Origin: CALMFT01 sp035333525
GTDB taxonomy: Bacteria; Patescibacteriota; Gracilibacteria; Absconditabacterales; Absconditicoccaceae
Assembly (NCBI GenBank): GCA_035333525.1
Contig: DAOQQF010000030.1
Span: 1 to 11,970, forward strand
Direction: 5' to 3'
DNA length: 11,970 nt
The notes beneath the pieces are model-generated. The model had not been told where the DNA came from and did not search any database. It was given only the letters and a program-made list of their open reading frames with translations. This document shows positions 1 through 7,494 of this stretch, piece by piece. Position numbers and translations under genes: made by a program. Each line of letters starts with the position of its first letter. The first letter of the stretch is position 1.

Positions 1-28
1 ACACTGGATGCCTTTGTTTGATGGTTAA

Positions 29-44
29 ACGCAAAAAATTGCGT
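29..44. repeat. small perfect hairpin ACGCAA-AAAA-TTGCGT
   Basis: ACGCAA (29-34) and TTGCGT (39-44) form a perfect 6-bp stem with a 4-nt loop. There is no T-run after it on +, so it is a poor terminator candidate. The same AACGCAA word returns as TTGCGTT at 144-150 and directly before two start codons (269 and 2906), which may make it a protein-binding word rather than an RNA hairpin. Confidence 0.35.
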
Positions 45-190
45 AAGATGGACTAGCATAATCTTAACTTTAGAATTCGACTGTTTCAATATACATATCC
101 TTTTTATCAAAACAATATAAAAGTGTTAAAATAGTAAAAAATATTGCGTTTAAAAATCAAAAATCATAAGAAATATTAGTTAGTAACTAC

Positions 191-238
191 GAACTTCGAA
201 GAACTTCGATTTGAACTCAGTGCGTTCATACATATAAT
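191..238 (+). promoter_or_regulatory. sigma-70-type promoter with upstream tandem GAACTTCGA repeat
   Basis: TTGAAC (211-216), a 16-bp spacer and TATAAT (233-238) make a good housekeeping-type promoter for the gene at 269, leaving a leader of roughly 25 nt. Immediately upstream, GAACTTCGA occurs twice in direct repeat one helical turn apart (191-199 and 201-209), ending next to the -35 box. This placement suits a regulator-binding site. The repeat contains TTCGAA (195-200), the same core that flanks the promoter of the large recombinase. Promoter call is from sequence; regulation is inferred. Confidence 0.6.
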
Positions 239-268
239 AAAAGCACTTTATTTCATAACAAGAACGCA

Positions 269-949
269 ATGGAAAATCTTTTTGGCAAACAAAAAAGCAA
301 AGGTCAGACATTCAAAATCGATGACAAAAATCTGAGAAGCGATGGCATCTCTCATATTATTAAATCATGGAGATTGGGACAATCAGACCAAGCAATTGCA
401 ATGACTGAGTTACTACTCAAAAGAAGATTAGTAACCAAAGACTATATCATGCACAGAGCATTGATATTTGCATACGAAGATGGGAGCTTAGAAACTATCA
501 GAACCATCACGCAAACCCTCTGAGATTATAGACAAACCAAACTCAAAGGCACAAAGACAAGCGACTGAGTACGGATAACCTATGACAGTGGCGAGTGAGA
601 TGGTAATATCTTTTGGAGAACTATCTACTTACTTGCACTACTCCCCAAAAGACGAGAAACACAAGAATGAGTAGGATGGTTGCAAGCATTAGATAATGGA
701 ATACAGATAAGGAAACAACGAGAAAAACAAAAACAAATCGAACTCCCAAGCTACAGCTTAGATAAACACAGCAAAACAGGGAAATTACTCAAAGAAAATG
801 GAATGGAACTAGATGAAAGATATAGCGGTAATGGATATGGAAACAGTTACATGGAAGCAGAATACGAAAAAAACAATAATCTCAATCCAGACAGAGTCGA
901 TACAGAGCTAGAAGATATAGTGGAACAACTACACTATCGCAACTTCTAG
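269..949 (+). CDS. hypothetical protein, 226 aa (UGA read as Gly)
   Basis: One uninterrupted frame from ATG 269 to TAG 947-949 once four UGA codons (first at 521-523) are read as Gly; under the standard code it would look like two fragments. I do not recognise the family. The first 90 residues look helical and basic (ISHIIKSWRLGQSDQAIAM, then LLLKRRL). They weakly recall the C-terminal helical domain of RarA/MgsA-type AAA proteins, but the ATPase part is absent and I would not name it so. The C-terminal third is charged and Asn/Glu-rich (YMEAEYEKNNN). No signal peptide or membrane segment is seen. It lies 36 nt upstream of a resolvase gene, so the two may be co-transcribed. The start is supported by the promoter at 211-238 and by an AACGCA word abutting the ATG, also found before the two recombinase genes. 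Base composition is less AT-rich than that of the genes at 1601-4804. Confidence 0.75.
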
Positions 950-970
950 CTTTTTTAGTTGCTTTATTTT
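939..970 (+). terminator. weak hairpin with T-rich tail at gene end
   Basis: GCAACT (939-944) and AGTTGC (957-962) can pair around a 12-nt loop and are followed by TTTATTTT (963-970). The stem is only 6 bp and overlaps the stop codon of the upstream gene. It could be a weak intrinsic terminator or chance. It sits just before the resolvase start, so it might also attenuate readthrough into that gene. Confidence 0.3.
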
Positions 971-985
971 ATATCACATACGCAC

Positions 986-1567
986 ATGGAAAAACAAAAA
1001 GTCGCTATTTATGCTAGAGTATCCACATCAAACAAAGGGCAAGATTTGGATACTCAGCTCTTACCACTTCAAAGATACTGCAAAGAAAGAGACCGAGAAA
1101 TCATAGAAACTTACACTGATATCATGAGTGGAAGTAAAGAAAGCAGACCCTCGCTCAATCAATTACTAGATGATGCACAAGCTCATAAATTCGATACAGT
1201 CATAGTATTTAGATTTGATAGAATCAGTAGAAGCACAAAACAACTCATAGACCTCTTAGAAAGATTTAGAAAGCTCAATATCAGTTTTATCTCTATCAAT
1301 GAAAATATAGACACCACTACACCAGCTGGCTCAATGATGTTTACTATTATCGCTGCTTTTGCTAAATTCGAAAGAGATATCATCAGCGAAAGAGTAAGAT
1401 TTGGAATAGAGAAAGCAAAAGCCAATGGTAAGCAGATTGGGAGACCAAGCAAAGAAATAGATGCAGATTATCTTGTATCTTTGAGACAACAATGATATAA
1501 TTATAGGGAAATTGCTAAAATCAGTGGATTTTCTCTCGCACTTGTTCATAAAACTATCAATAATTAG
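986..1567 (+). CDS. small serine recombinase (resolvase/invertase family)
   Basis: 193 aa, the normal length for Tn3-resolvase/Hin-type recombinases, which cut and rejoin DNA through a phosphoserine link. The N-terminal catalytic domain has KVAIYARVST (nucleophile Ser13, Arg11), then DTVIVFRFDRISRST with the DRxxR arginines, and PAGSMMFTIIAAFAKFERDIISERVRFGIEKAKANGK-type continuation into the long E helix (read in pieces). The C-terminal helix-turn-helix reads LRQQGYNYREIAKISGFSLA then LVHKTINN. The Gly of LRQQG is the UGA at 1493-1495 and matches the conserved glycine at the start of this HTH, so it is a sense codon; the true stop is TAG 1565-1567. An in-frame TTG at 959 would add nine residues, but ATG 986 puts the catalytic serine at the usual position and follows an ACGCA word. 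Likely role: resolution or inversion within the element. Its sites are not identified. Confidence 0.92.
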
Positions 1568-1600
1568 CAATTTGGTACTTGTTCATTATTCATCTCTTTT

Positions 1601-2611
1601 ATGAACATTTTAAGTTTTAATTTTTATATATCAATGTTTCAGAATAAGGTTATTAATCGTACAACTATAGAGAGAGTTTGGAGTATTAATTTTTATACTT
1701 CTTTTTCTTTAACTTATGAGCAATTTTTAAAGAATAATAATATTCAAGAAAAAATTGATTATATTATAGCACACTATAATGTAGATAAAAAACTAGAACA
1801 TTGTGTACAAGTATGATTACCGAATAACATAAATAATCTTTGGAGAAATGTAATGTATATGTTATCCCATAATATTGCTGAAAGATTTATTTTTGATGAA
1901 GTAGGTTTTGAAAAACTACAAAAATATAAAAATACTTTACTGTGAATGATAAACCCTGATTGTTTTGATTCATTAAGTAAGTTCCATAATCAGAATAGTT
2001 TTTTTGGTGAAAAAACATTAAATCGATGAAATATAAAATACAATGAAGGAGTTGTAAATTATTTTAAAAATGTGCAGATAAAATACTCAGCTAGTTATAG
2101 TAATATGAAGTATTTAGAGTATATTTCTCTCTTATATTATTCTAATTTTGATGAACTATATTTATTGCTTGATATTGAGAATTTTGATATATCAATTGTA
2201 GATTCTAAGAATTTATGAAACTTATTGTCTCATAAAAAATGAGCAATATTTAAAATATCTCTTGATAAAGAATCATGATGGAAATTTGAAAAAAAAGCTA
2301 GAAACAAAGAAATTGAAAATATTATATTTGAATTACAAAATTTATTCAGTAAAAAGTGCTTGGAAGAAATTATTCAAGACTGCGAGAATTATTTAAATGA
2401 CCCATGAATAAAGAAGTTTAGTATCGAAAAAGAAAAAAATTATCGACTAGTTAAAAAAACAGTTAATGATATTATCAGTAAGAATGATAATTGACTAAGA
2501 AAGAGTGTTCAAGATTGATACTGAGAAGTGCTTGAAAAGTACAGTGGCTGATATAAAAGCACTGAAATCACAATAACCAACAAAAAATGGAAAAAAGATA
2601 TTTCCATTTAG
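1601..2611 (+). CDS. hypothetical protein, 336 aa, rich in UGA-glycine
   Basis: Frame open from ATG 1601 to TAG 2609-2611 with eleven UGA codons read as Gly (first at 1814-1816). Under the standard code only a 71-aa fragment would be called. An in-frame ATG at 1634, preceded by TATATATCA, is an alternative start giving 325 aa; the first eleven residues of the longer form are hydrophobic and aromatic (MNILSFNFYIS) and may not be translated. I do not recognise the family. Visible traits: many aromatic and Asn/Lys residues, a middle stretch with YLEYISLLYYSNFDELYLLL, then a Lys/Glu-rich C-terminal half and the ending ITITNKKWKKDISI. No catalytic motif, membrane helix or metal-binding cluster is evident. 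It lies between two recombinase genes in the same orientation and is markedly more AT-rich than the upstream pair, which suits an accessory gene of a mobile element. Confidence 0.75.
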
Positions 2612-2662
2612 TTAAGTCCTTAAGAAAAGGTAATAAATATAGAATACGATAAACGAGAGTTC

Positions 2663-2676
2663 GTTCGTATTCGAAC
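2663..2676. promoter_or_regulatory. inverted repeat GTTCG-N4-CGAAC, possible operator
   Basis: GTTCG (2663-2667) and CGAAC (2672-2676) form an inverted repeat separated by TATT, 12 bp before the ATG of the 35-aa ORF. The right half lies in ATTCGAAC, identical to the site at 2874-2881 over the -10 box of the large recombinase. The shared word suggests one regulator acting on both genes. No clear -35/-10 pair is seen for the small ORF. Confidence 0.4.
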
Positions 2677-2688
2677 AACATTATTGCT

Positions 2689-2796
2689 ATGAGTTCTTTA
2701 GATGAATCTCAACAATTACAGTTGTGAAAAGCTCTCTATCAAATGCTTAATATCTTAATGAAGGTAAACAATGATAAAGAGGAAGAAGAGGGGTAA
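2689..2796 (+). CDS. 35-aa acidic-tailed peptide, function unknown
   Basis: ATG 2689 to TAA 2794-2796 with one UGA (QLQLGKAL) read as Gly. The peptide starts MSSLDESQQLQLGKALYQML and ends with the acidic run DKEEEEG; the middle could form one amphipathic helix. I know no family for it. Support for its reality: a GTTCG/CGAAC inverted repeat in its leader, a strong intrinsic terminator whose loop contains its stop codon, and its place just upstream of the large recombinase promoter. Small proteins beside large serine recombinases can be directionality factors or repressors, but nothing in this sequence proves that. It could also be a chance frame in a leader transcript. Confidence 0.45.
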
Positions 2797-2811
2797 TATC
2801 CTCTTTTTTTT
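2783..2811 (+). terminator. intrinsic terminator after the 35-aa ORF
   Basis: AAGAGG (2786-2791) pairs with CCTCTT (2800-2805), extendable outward by a G-T and two A-T pairs, with an 8-nt loop and a run of T ending at 2811. The TAA stop codon of the 35-aa ORF lies inside the loop. This is the best terminator in the window and separates the upstream genes from the large recombinase promoter. Confidence 0.75.
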
Positions 2812-2833
2812 ATGAAAAAAATATAGACAAAGA

Positions 2834-2881
2834 GTTCGAATAAGTATTGAATAATGTCTATAAAATAAGTATAATTCGAAC
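2834..2881 (+). promoter_or_regulatory. promoter of the large serine recombinase with flanking operator-like sites
   Basis: TTGAAT (2847-2852), exactly 17 bp, then TATAAT (2870-2875): a near-consensus sigma-70 promoter. GTTCGAAT (2834-2841) sits just upstream of the -35 box, and its inverted copy ATTCGAAC (2874-2881) overlaps the end of the -10 box and the likely transcription start. The sites are 40 bp centre to centre, about four helical turns, the arrangement expected for cooperative repression. The expected transcript starts about 20-25 nt before ATG 2906. Promoter is read from sequence; repression is inferred. Confidence 0.7.
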
Positions 2882-2905
2882 ACTATTTATATTTTACCAA
2901 CGCAA

Positions 2906-4804
2906 ATGGAAATTGAATATGTTATTTACTGTCGTAAATCTACTGATGAAAATAAAGAAAGACAAGTGCAGTCTATACCAGACCAAATGAGAGAATGCAT
3001 AGAATGGGCTAGAAGTGAATGATTGAAAATAAAAGAAAGACCTGCTGATTTTACTATGTTCGAAACCGAAGAAGAGATTAGAAAACAAGATAACGATAGT
3101 AGCACCTTAAGTCAAGAAATATATCAAAAGTATAGACACTTGTATGTGATTAAAGAACAAAAGACAGCAAAAAAACCGTGAGTAAGGACAAAACGAAAAA
3201 ACCTTATTAAGTTAGTAAAAGATGGTAAAATTAAATGAATTATTAGTTATCATCCTGACCGCCAAGCTCGTAATATGGAAGAATGATGAGCATTAATTAC
3301 ATGTGTTGATAACTGAATTGTAGACTTAAAGTATGCAACTTTTGCATTTGATTCTTCGCCTACTTGAAAAATGATGTTATGATTTTTGTTTGTATTTTCA
3401 AAAAACTACTCTGATAATATAGCCATGACAGTTACCAGATGATTAAGCTCAAGCGTGGACAGATGAAAATCAGTAGGTAAAGCAAAATATTGATATATTA
3501 TAAATGATGAATGATATCATATTCCAGATGTAGCTAAGAAATGAAAAAATAAAGATATGGATAGTAATTTTGAGTTAATGAGAAAAGCTTTTCACATGAA
3601 GATTTATGAGAAAAAAACAAATGAGTATATTGGGAAGTGGCTAGATGCTAATGACTTTACAAGAAACAAAAACGACAAGAAAATTGAATGAGCTGACCGA
3701 AAAAACTTTTCTAGAGTATGGTGAGATACATTTTATTATTGATTATTTATGCATGGAAATGCACAGACAGATTTAAGAGAGAGTAATCCTTATTTTGAAC
3801 CTCTTATAACAGAATCTGAATATGCCATACTATTAGAAGATATCAAAAAAGATTCAAGAGAGAACCCAAAAGAAACGAGAGATATAAACGAAACTATAAA
3901 TCCAATTCCTAAATGAATACTGAGAATGGATGATGGCACATTATTAGCACATTCTTTCCCAAACAAAAAAAGACATGAAAAGAATCTTATGAAGATTAGA
4001 GAAACAAAACCTTTAACAAGATTAGAGGATATCGTTAAACCTAATCAGATTTATTATGAAATCAAAGACAAAAGAAGTAAATATTTAAACATGAGTCTAA
4101 AATATGATGAAATTGAAAAAGAATTTATAAAGATTCTGAAAAGAATAAAAATTACTGATGAGGTATATAATACTTATGTAAAATATTGTCAAAACCAATA
4201 CCTCGAAGAGCAATCTCTTAAAAGAGAAAAGCTTAATAGATTAAATATTCAGAGAAATCATTTACAATGAACCTTAGATAAATATATTGCTAAAAATTTA
4301 TGAGCGAACAGGGATATCAAAGAAGAAGAAATATATCAATCAGAGAAGATAAAAAAAATGAGACTTGTTGAAAGTATAGATACTGAGATAATGTTATTAA
4401 AGGAACAAGATAGAAATTATATACTAGAATTTGAAGTATTCTTAGATGTATTCAAAAATGCAGCTTCAAGATTTAGTAATCTGAGTTATGTTCGAAAGAG
4501 AAAATTTTTAGAAATTGCTGTTTCGAACATATCCATAAACGAAAAAAAGCGTATTAGTATAACGCTTTTCCCTTATGTTGAATCATTGTTAGTCTCAGAA
4601 TCAGCTCCTAATCAGACCCAATTCGAACACTTTTATAATGTCGTAAAGGTAGCTCCAGTGGTGTGTTATAGAGATATTTTTTATATTTATTCGAGTTTAT
4701 ACACAGATCGTTCTGCGTTTGTAGATTCTTTAACTAAGAAACAAAGAGTACTGTATGGAATGGAAGAAAATACAATATTGTCCTCAAATTCAGTTGTCAA
4801 GTAA
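2906..4804 (+). CDS. large serine recombinase (integrase type), UGA-recoded, lacking the zinc-ribbon cysteines
   Basis: 632 aa from ATG 2906 to TAA 4802-4804, a single frame containing 19 UGA codons. N-terminal catalytic domain: IEYVIYCRKSTDENKERQVQ (Ser12 nucleophile, Arg10), SIPDQ, and YHPDRQARN with D118-R119 and R122. The central recombinase domain contains VGKAKYGYI (191-198, Gly196 is UGA) and then FYYGLFMHG (276-284) followed by the FEPLITESEY segment typical of the family. A long Lys/Glu-rich, probably coiled-coil, region follows (about 400-500), then a C-terminal tail. In the place of the usual zinc-binding CxxC and YYxC motifs it has LRMDDG (M341) and YYEIKDKR (383 onward), with no cysteines. 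Such enzymes integrate and excise phages or mobile elements at short att sites. The gene has its own promoter at 2847-2875 and converges on an ATPase gene 34 nt beyond its stop. Start chosen for the catalytic-serine position and the AACGCAA word before the ATG. Confidence 0.92.
4488..4530. repeat. 10-bp perfect inverted repeat inside the recombinase gene
   Basis: ATGTTCGAAA (4488-4497) and TTTCGAACAT (4521-4530) are exact reverse complements 23 bp apart, within the C-terminal coding part. Each arm contains TTCGAA, the core of the operator-like sites upstream of this gene. It may be a regulator or recombinase binding site embedded in the gene, or chance. Confidence 0.4.
4545..4569 (+). repeat. 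terminator-like hairpin inside the recombinase gene
   Basis: AAAAGCGT (4545-4552) and ACGCTTTT (4562-4569) make a perfect 8-bp stem around a 9-nt loop. It has the A-tract/GC/T-tract form of a bidirectional intrinsic terminator, but with only three G-C pairs, and it is inside the coding sequence. It could stop antisense transcription from the convergent strand. Function is unproven. Confidence 0.35.
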
Positions 4805-4814
4805 TCCTTTACAA

Positions 4815-4837
4815 CTAAATTTTGACTTGAAATTTAG
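4815..4837. terminator. inverted repeat between convergent genes
   Basis: CTAAATTT (4815-4822) and AAATTTAG (4830-4837) form a perfect 8-bp, AT-rich stem with a 7-nt loop, lying exactly in the 34-bp gap between two convergent stop codons. The position suits a shared terminator, but the stem has one G-C pair and no T-run follows on either strand, so support is mainly positional. Confidence 0.35.
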
Positions 4838-4838
4838 G

Positions 4839-6047
4839 TTAGCTATAATGCAAAATATAATCAACAAGATTGTAATGCTTGACTCATTTATAATCTCCAT
4901 CTATAAAATCATCCATACTCAAAACAATTTTCTCATAGTTGTCTTGGATTTGTATTAGATTATCAAACTCTCTTGCTTGAGTTTCTGGTGATGTAATAAG
5001 ATATGCCACTTGAATATACATAATTTTTCAGTTTTTTTCTACAACAAAATCTATTTCTTTTTCTTTATATTTTCAGACATAGATAGTATATCCATGTGTC
5101 TTGAAGTGTAAGTAGACAATATTTTCTAGTATTTTTCATATATCAGTTTGTCTATATCCTCACACGAGAATATTTCTTATTCATAGATCAGAAAAATAAT
5201 ACTTATCATTGATCTCAAATATCTTTTTACCAATAACATCTTTTCTTTTTACTTTGTTAATCAGATAGACACTACAGAGATGATGTATATACTCTAAAAT
5301 CACATTAGTTCACATATCGATTTTTTGAGACTTGAGATATTTTGAGATATTATTTGCTGTCGATAAACTTCACATAGTATCTGATAAAAATTCTACCAAT
5401 CTATCAAGAAAATCAACATTCCTGACACTATATCTTGCTACTACATCTTTGAGTATAATTGTATTATAGATACTCTTGAGATAATCATAGACTATTTCTT
5501 CTTCTAAAACTAAGTGTTTCAGATAAGGTAATCATCAGAATTTCATATATTCGAGAAATGTATCTTTTGAATGAGTGCGTGAATGAAAGTCTAAAAATTC
5601 TGGATACGTAAGAGGAAAGATTTCAAATTCTATGTATCTCCCTGTTAGATAGGTTGCTATCTCGCTTGAAAGCATAGTTGCGTTACTTCCACTGATATAA
5701 ATATCATATCATCAAAGTGCTTGTAAGTCCCTAAGAGCCTTTTCAAACTGAGTAATGTCTTGAATTTCATCAATAAATACATAGGTCTTTGTTTGTGTCG
5801 TATGTGTTTTAATATAAGCTAGTAAGTCTTTATAATCTTGTATATGATCAAACTCATGGAGCTCTTTATTGATGAAGATTATTTGCTGATCTTGTACTCC
5901 AAATTGTATCTTGAGTTCATCAATCAACTGGAAAAATATATATGACTTCCCAACTCTTCTTTGTCCTATGAGTACTTTAATGATGTCTTGATCCATAAAT
6001 GGTCTGATTTTTTCCAGATAGACTGGTCTTTTTTTATAAGTTTTCAT
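4839..6047 (-). CDS. AAA_14 / DUF4143 family ATPase
   Basis: 402 aa, the usual length for this family, complete once UGA is read as Gly. N-terminal P-loop domain: IGQRRVGKSYIF (Walker A, 28-35), TYVFIDEIQDI (Walker B, about 89-98), then YISGSNATML (sensor-like, about 117-126) and LTGRYIEFEIFPLTYPEF. The C-terminal DUF4143 domain has KFGGLPYL (both glycines UGA), KDVVARYSV, YYFSDLGIRN, GKILENIVYLHF and EIDFVVEKNGKIMYIQVAY, which resembles a PD-(D/E)xK nuclease core; the usual catalytic Lys position reads V-A. It ends DDFIDGDYKGVKHYNLVDY plus a few residues, typical of the family. Biological role is not settled for this group; they are widespread in bacteria and archaea, often in many copies per genome. 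The promoter is at 6085-6112 with an 18-bp palindrome, suggesting autoregulation. It converges on the recombinase gene and may be resident host DNA. Confidence 0.92.
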
Positions 6048-6079
6048 TATGATGTATAGAAAACTAAAATAATTTTATA

Positions 6080-6112
6080 TTTTCATTATAATGAAAAGTA
6101 TTGTTTTTGCAA
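6080..6112 (-). promoter_or_regulatory. ATPase promoter with an 18-bp perfect palindrome over the -10 box
   Basis: On the - strand, TTGCAA (6112-6107), a 16-bp spacer and TATAAT (6090-6085) form a good promoter with a leader of about 30 nt to the ATG at 6047. TTTTCATTATAATGAAAA (6080-6097) is a perfect palindrome that contains the whole -10 box. A dimeric repressor bound there would block the promoter. No repressor is obvious nearby, so autoregulation or a distant regulator is a guess. Confidence 0.65.
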
Positions 6113-6162
6113 GTTTTTATAATTTTTACAAATGCAAGAAAAAGTAGAGATTCTGACTCGTA

Positions 6163-7011
6163 TTAGTGTTTGATCAACTTACTCGGAAAAAAATAGTTTG
6201 CATTCATGTTTTTTATTGTTTTATTGATCAAGTTTCTCTTGTGATGTGATGTTCACGGGATATGTTTTTGTAGAGTAAATAAGGTTTTAGATAATATTCA
6301 TGATATATGTTTGGCATCATTAGCACCAAACAATTCTTCTAATGAAGACATCTGTATCATAGGATTCATAAGGTTTCCTATACCTTCTCTCGTTCAGCTC
6401 TGATGACGGAAAAACTCACTCATCGTAAATATTTTAATCAGTTCTTGGGAAGATGCCTGCTGTAGTTTAGTAGACAATCATGTGATAAAACGCTGAAATT
6501 GTTGCATAAATTTCTTATGATCTATATATCCACTCATCGCTCCATGTGGATAACCATACCTTCCTATCTGCTCAAACTCATGATTAAATATATGTGGATA
6601 TTCAAACTTAAGAGAAGGGAGATCAATGATAACATAATAATCGTAATAGAGTTGTTCTAGAGAACGGCTATCCATGGTATCGATTATATCTTCCATCATG
6701 ATATCAAGTAGTAGATTGAAGTCCTCCAAAGAGGATTCATCAGTGAGGTATCAAAAATGATGTTGTAATCTTTCTTCTCTCTGTTTCAAAAATGATTGCT
6801 TTGCAAAAGTAATAGCATTGTCCATATCAGACAAGATTCATTGGAGTTGGATTGATACAGTATCAGTATACCTATCAGTATGGTGCATCATCTGAGCAGT
6901 ATCAACAACCTCATCAAATCATAATAATGAACATAACGACTGATCCACAAAGTCTTTTCATAGAGATTGTACAAGTGACTGATAAGTTTTATAAGAAGAG
7001 GGTTTTTGCAT
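6163..7011 (-). CDS. hypothetical protein, 282 aa (UGA-recoded)
   Basis: ATG 7011 to TAA 6163, one frame with eight UGA codons read as Gly; the standard code leaves only an 83-aa middle fragment. I do not recognise the family. It begins MQKPSSYKTYQSLVQSL and looks mostly helical, with MMHHTDRYTDTVSIQLQG, an acidic segment LLLDIMMEDIIDTMDSRSLE, an aromatic patch QLYYDYYVIIDLPSLKFEY and GRYGYPHGAMSGYIDHKKF in the centre, and a basic C-terminus (SHHKRNLINKTIKNMNANYF). No signal peptide, membrane span or known catalytic motif is seen. The start is preceded by TATTATCCTCTCATT, which could be a -10 box with a very short leader. It is 66 nt downstream of the 130-aa gene on the same strand and 115 nt upstream of the ATPase, which has its own promoter. 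Probably the last gene of the cluster that begins with the giant protein. Confidence 0.8.
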
Positions 7012-7031
7012 AATGAGAGGATAATAGAATC

Positions 7032-7052
7032 AAAAAGAGAGCTTTCTGGCTC
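7032..7052 (-). terminator. weak hairpin with T-tract between two - strand genes
   Basis: On the - strand, GAGC (7052-7049) and GCTC (7042-7039) pair around CAGAAA and are followed by TCTTTTTG. It lies between the 130-aa and 282-aa genes. The stem is only 4 bp, so termination, if any, would be partial. Confidence 0.3.
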
Positions 7053-7077
7053 ATGTTATATTGTTTAACTAATCTTT

Positions 7078-7470
7078 TTATAATATTTGATCCTCTTGAT
7101 ATTGTAGTATATTAATAAGAATATTTCTTGTTTGTTCAGGAAGAGTGTATCAAATATTGTTTATTATATCTATTTTTTGTTCTCATATTATTGATCTTAA
7201 TAGAGAGTTTAATGGATGATAATAATTTCTTTTATTTATTTCGTCCTGGGTCATCGATAGGATTATAAACAATATCTTTTTGTTGATGTTTTGAATTCAT
7301 TGGATTCTATTGATTTGCTGAAATAATGCTTTATGTTCCTCTTGTAGATATATATATTCCCAATCAACTTCATCATTAGATTGTAAAAGTTTGTTACTAG
7401 TAAAAACCTCTTTAATAACTATATTGAGTTGTTCTAATGGTGTTTGAAAAGGATTTGAGTTAAGTCACAT
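7078..7470 (-). CDS. hypothetical protein, 130 aa (UGA-recoded)
   Basis: ATG 7470 to TAA 7078, with UGA as its second codon (M-G-L-N) and at NRIQGIQ, IIGEQ and NNIGYT. Because codon 2 is UGA, standard-code gene callers would miss this gene completely. I do not recognise it. It looks helical and hydrophilic with leucine and isoleucine spacing (LEQLNIVIKEVF, KKILFIILSMTQDEI, RNILINILQYQEDQIL), which suits a small helical bundle or partner protein. It starts 24 nt after the stop codon of the giant protein, in the same frame and strand, so it is very likely co-transcribed with it and may act together with it. Confidence 0.75.
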
Positions 7471-7494
7471 AATAATATATATAGAAGATAAATC

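Larger units (their letters stand above)
1..268. other. left-edge region without an assignable gene
   Basis: No convincing gene is visible in the first 268 bases. With UGA read as Gly, frame 1 of the + strand is open from the edge to TAA at 118-120 and could be a gene end. Frame 3 closes at TAG 54-56. On the - strand an ATG at 59 opens leftward off the edge (MLVHLTQFFAF...), preceded by a possible promoter (TTGTTT at 115-110, 16-bp spacer, TATATT at 93-88). None of these short stretches resembles a known family, so I cannot choose. From about 120 to 190 the sequence is very AT-rich and looks intergenic. The right part holds the promoter of the next gene. Confidence 0.5.

Noticed and set aside
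1183..1570. - strand frames opposite the resolvase
   Set aside because: They overlap a clear serine recombinase on the other strand and show no family resemblance.
2906..4804. Degenerate recombinase pseudogene with many stops
   Set aside because: All interruptions are UGA, none UAA or UAG, the frame never shifts, and UGA falls on conserved glycines. The gene is intact under code 25.
6132..6278. Small + strand ORF of 48 aa preceded by TATAAT at 6117-6122
   Set aside because: It lies antisense to the end of the 282-aa gene, and its product looks like no real protein. The upstream AT-rich sequence belongs to the ATPase promoter region.
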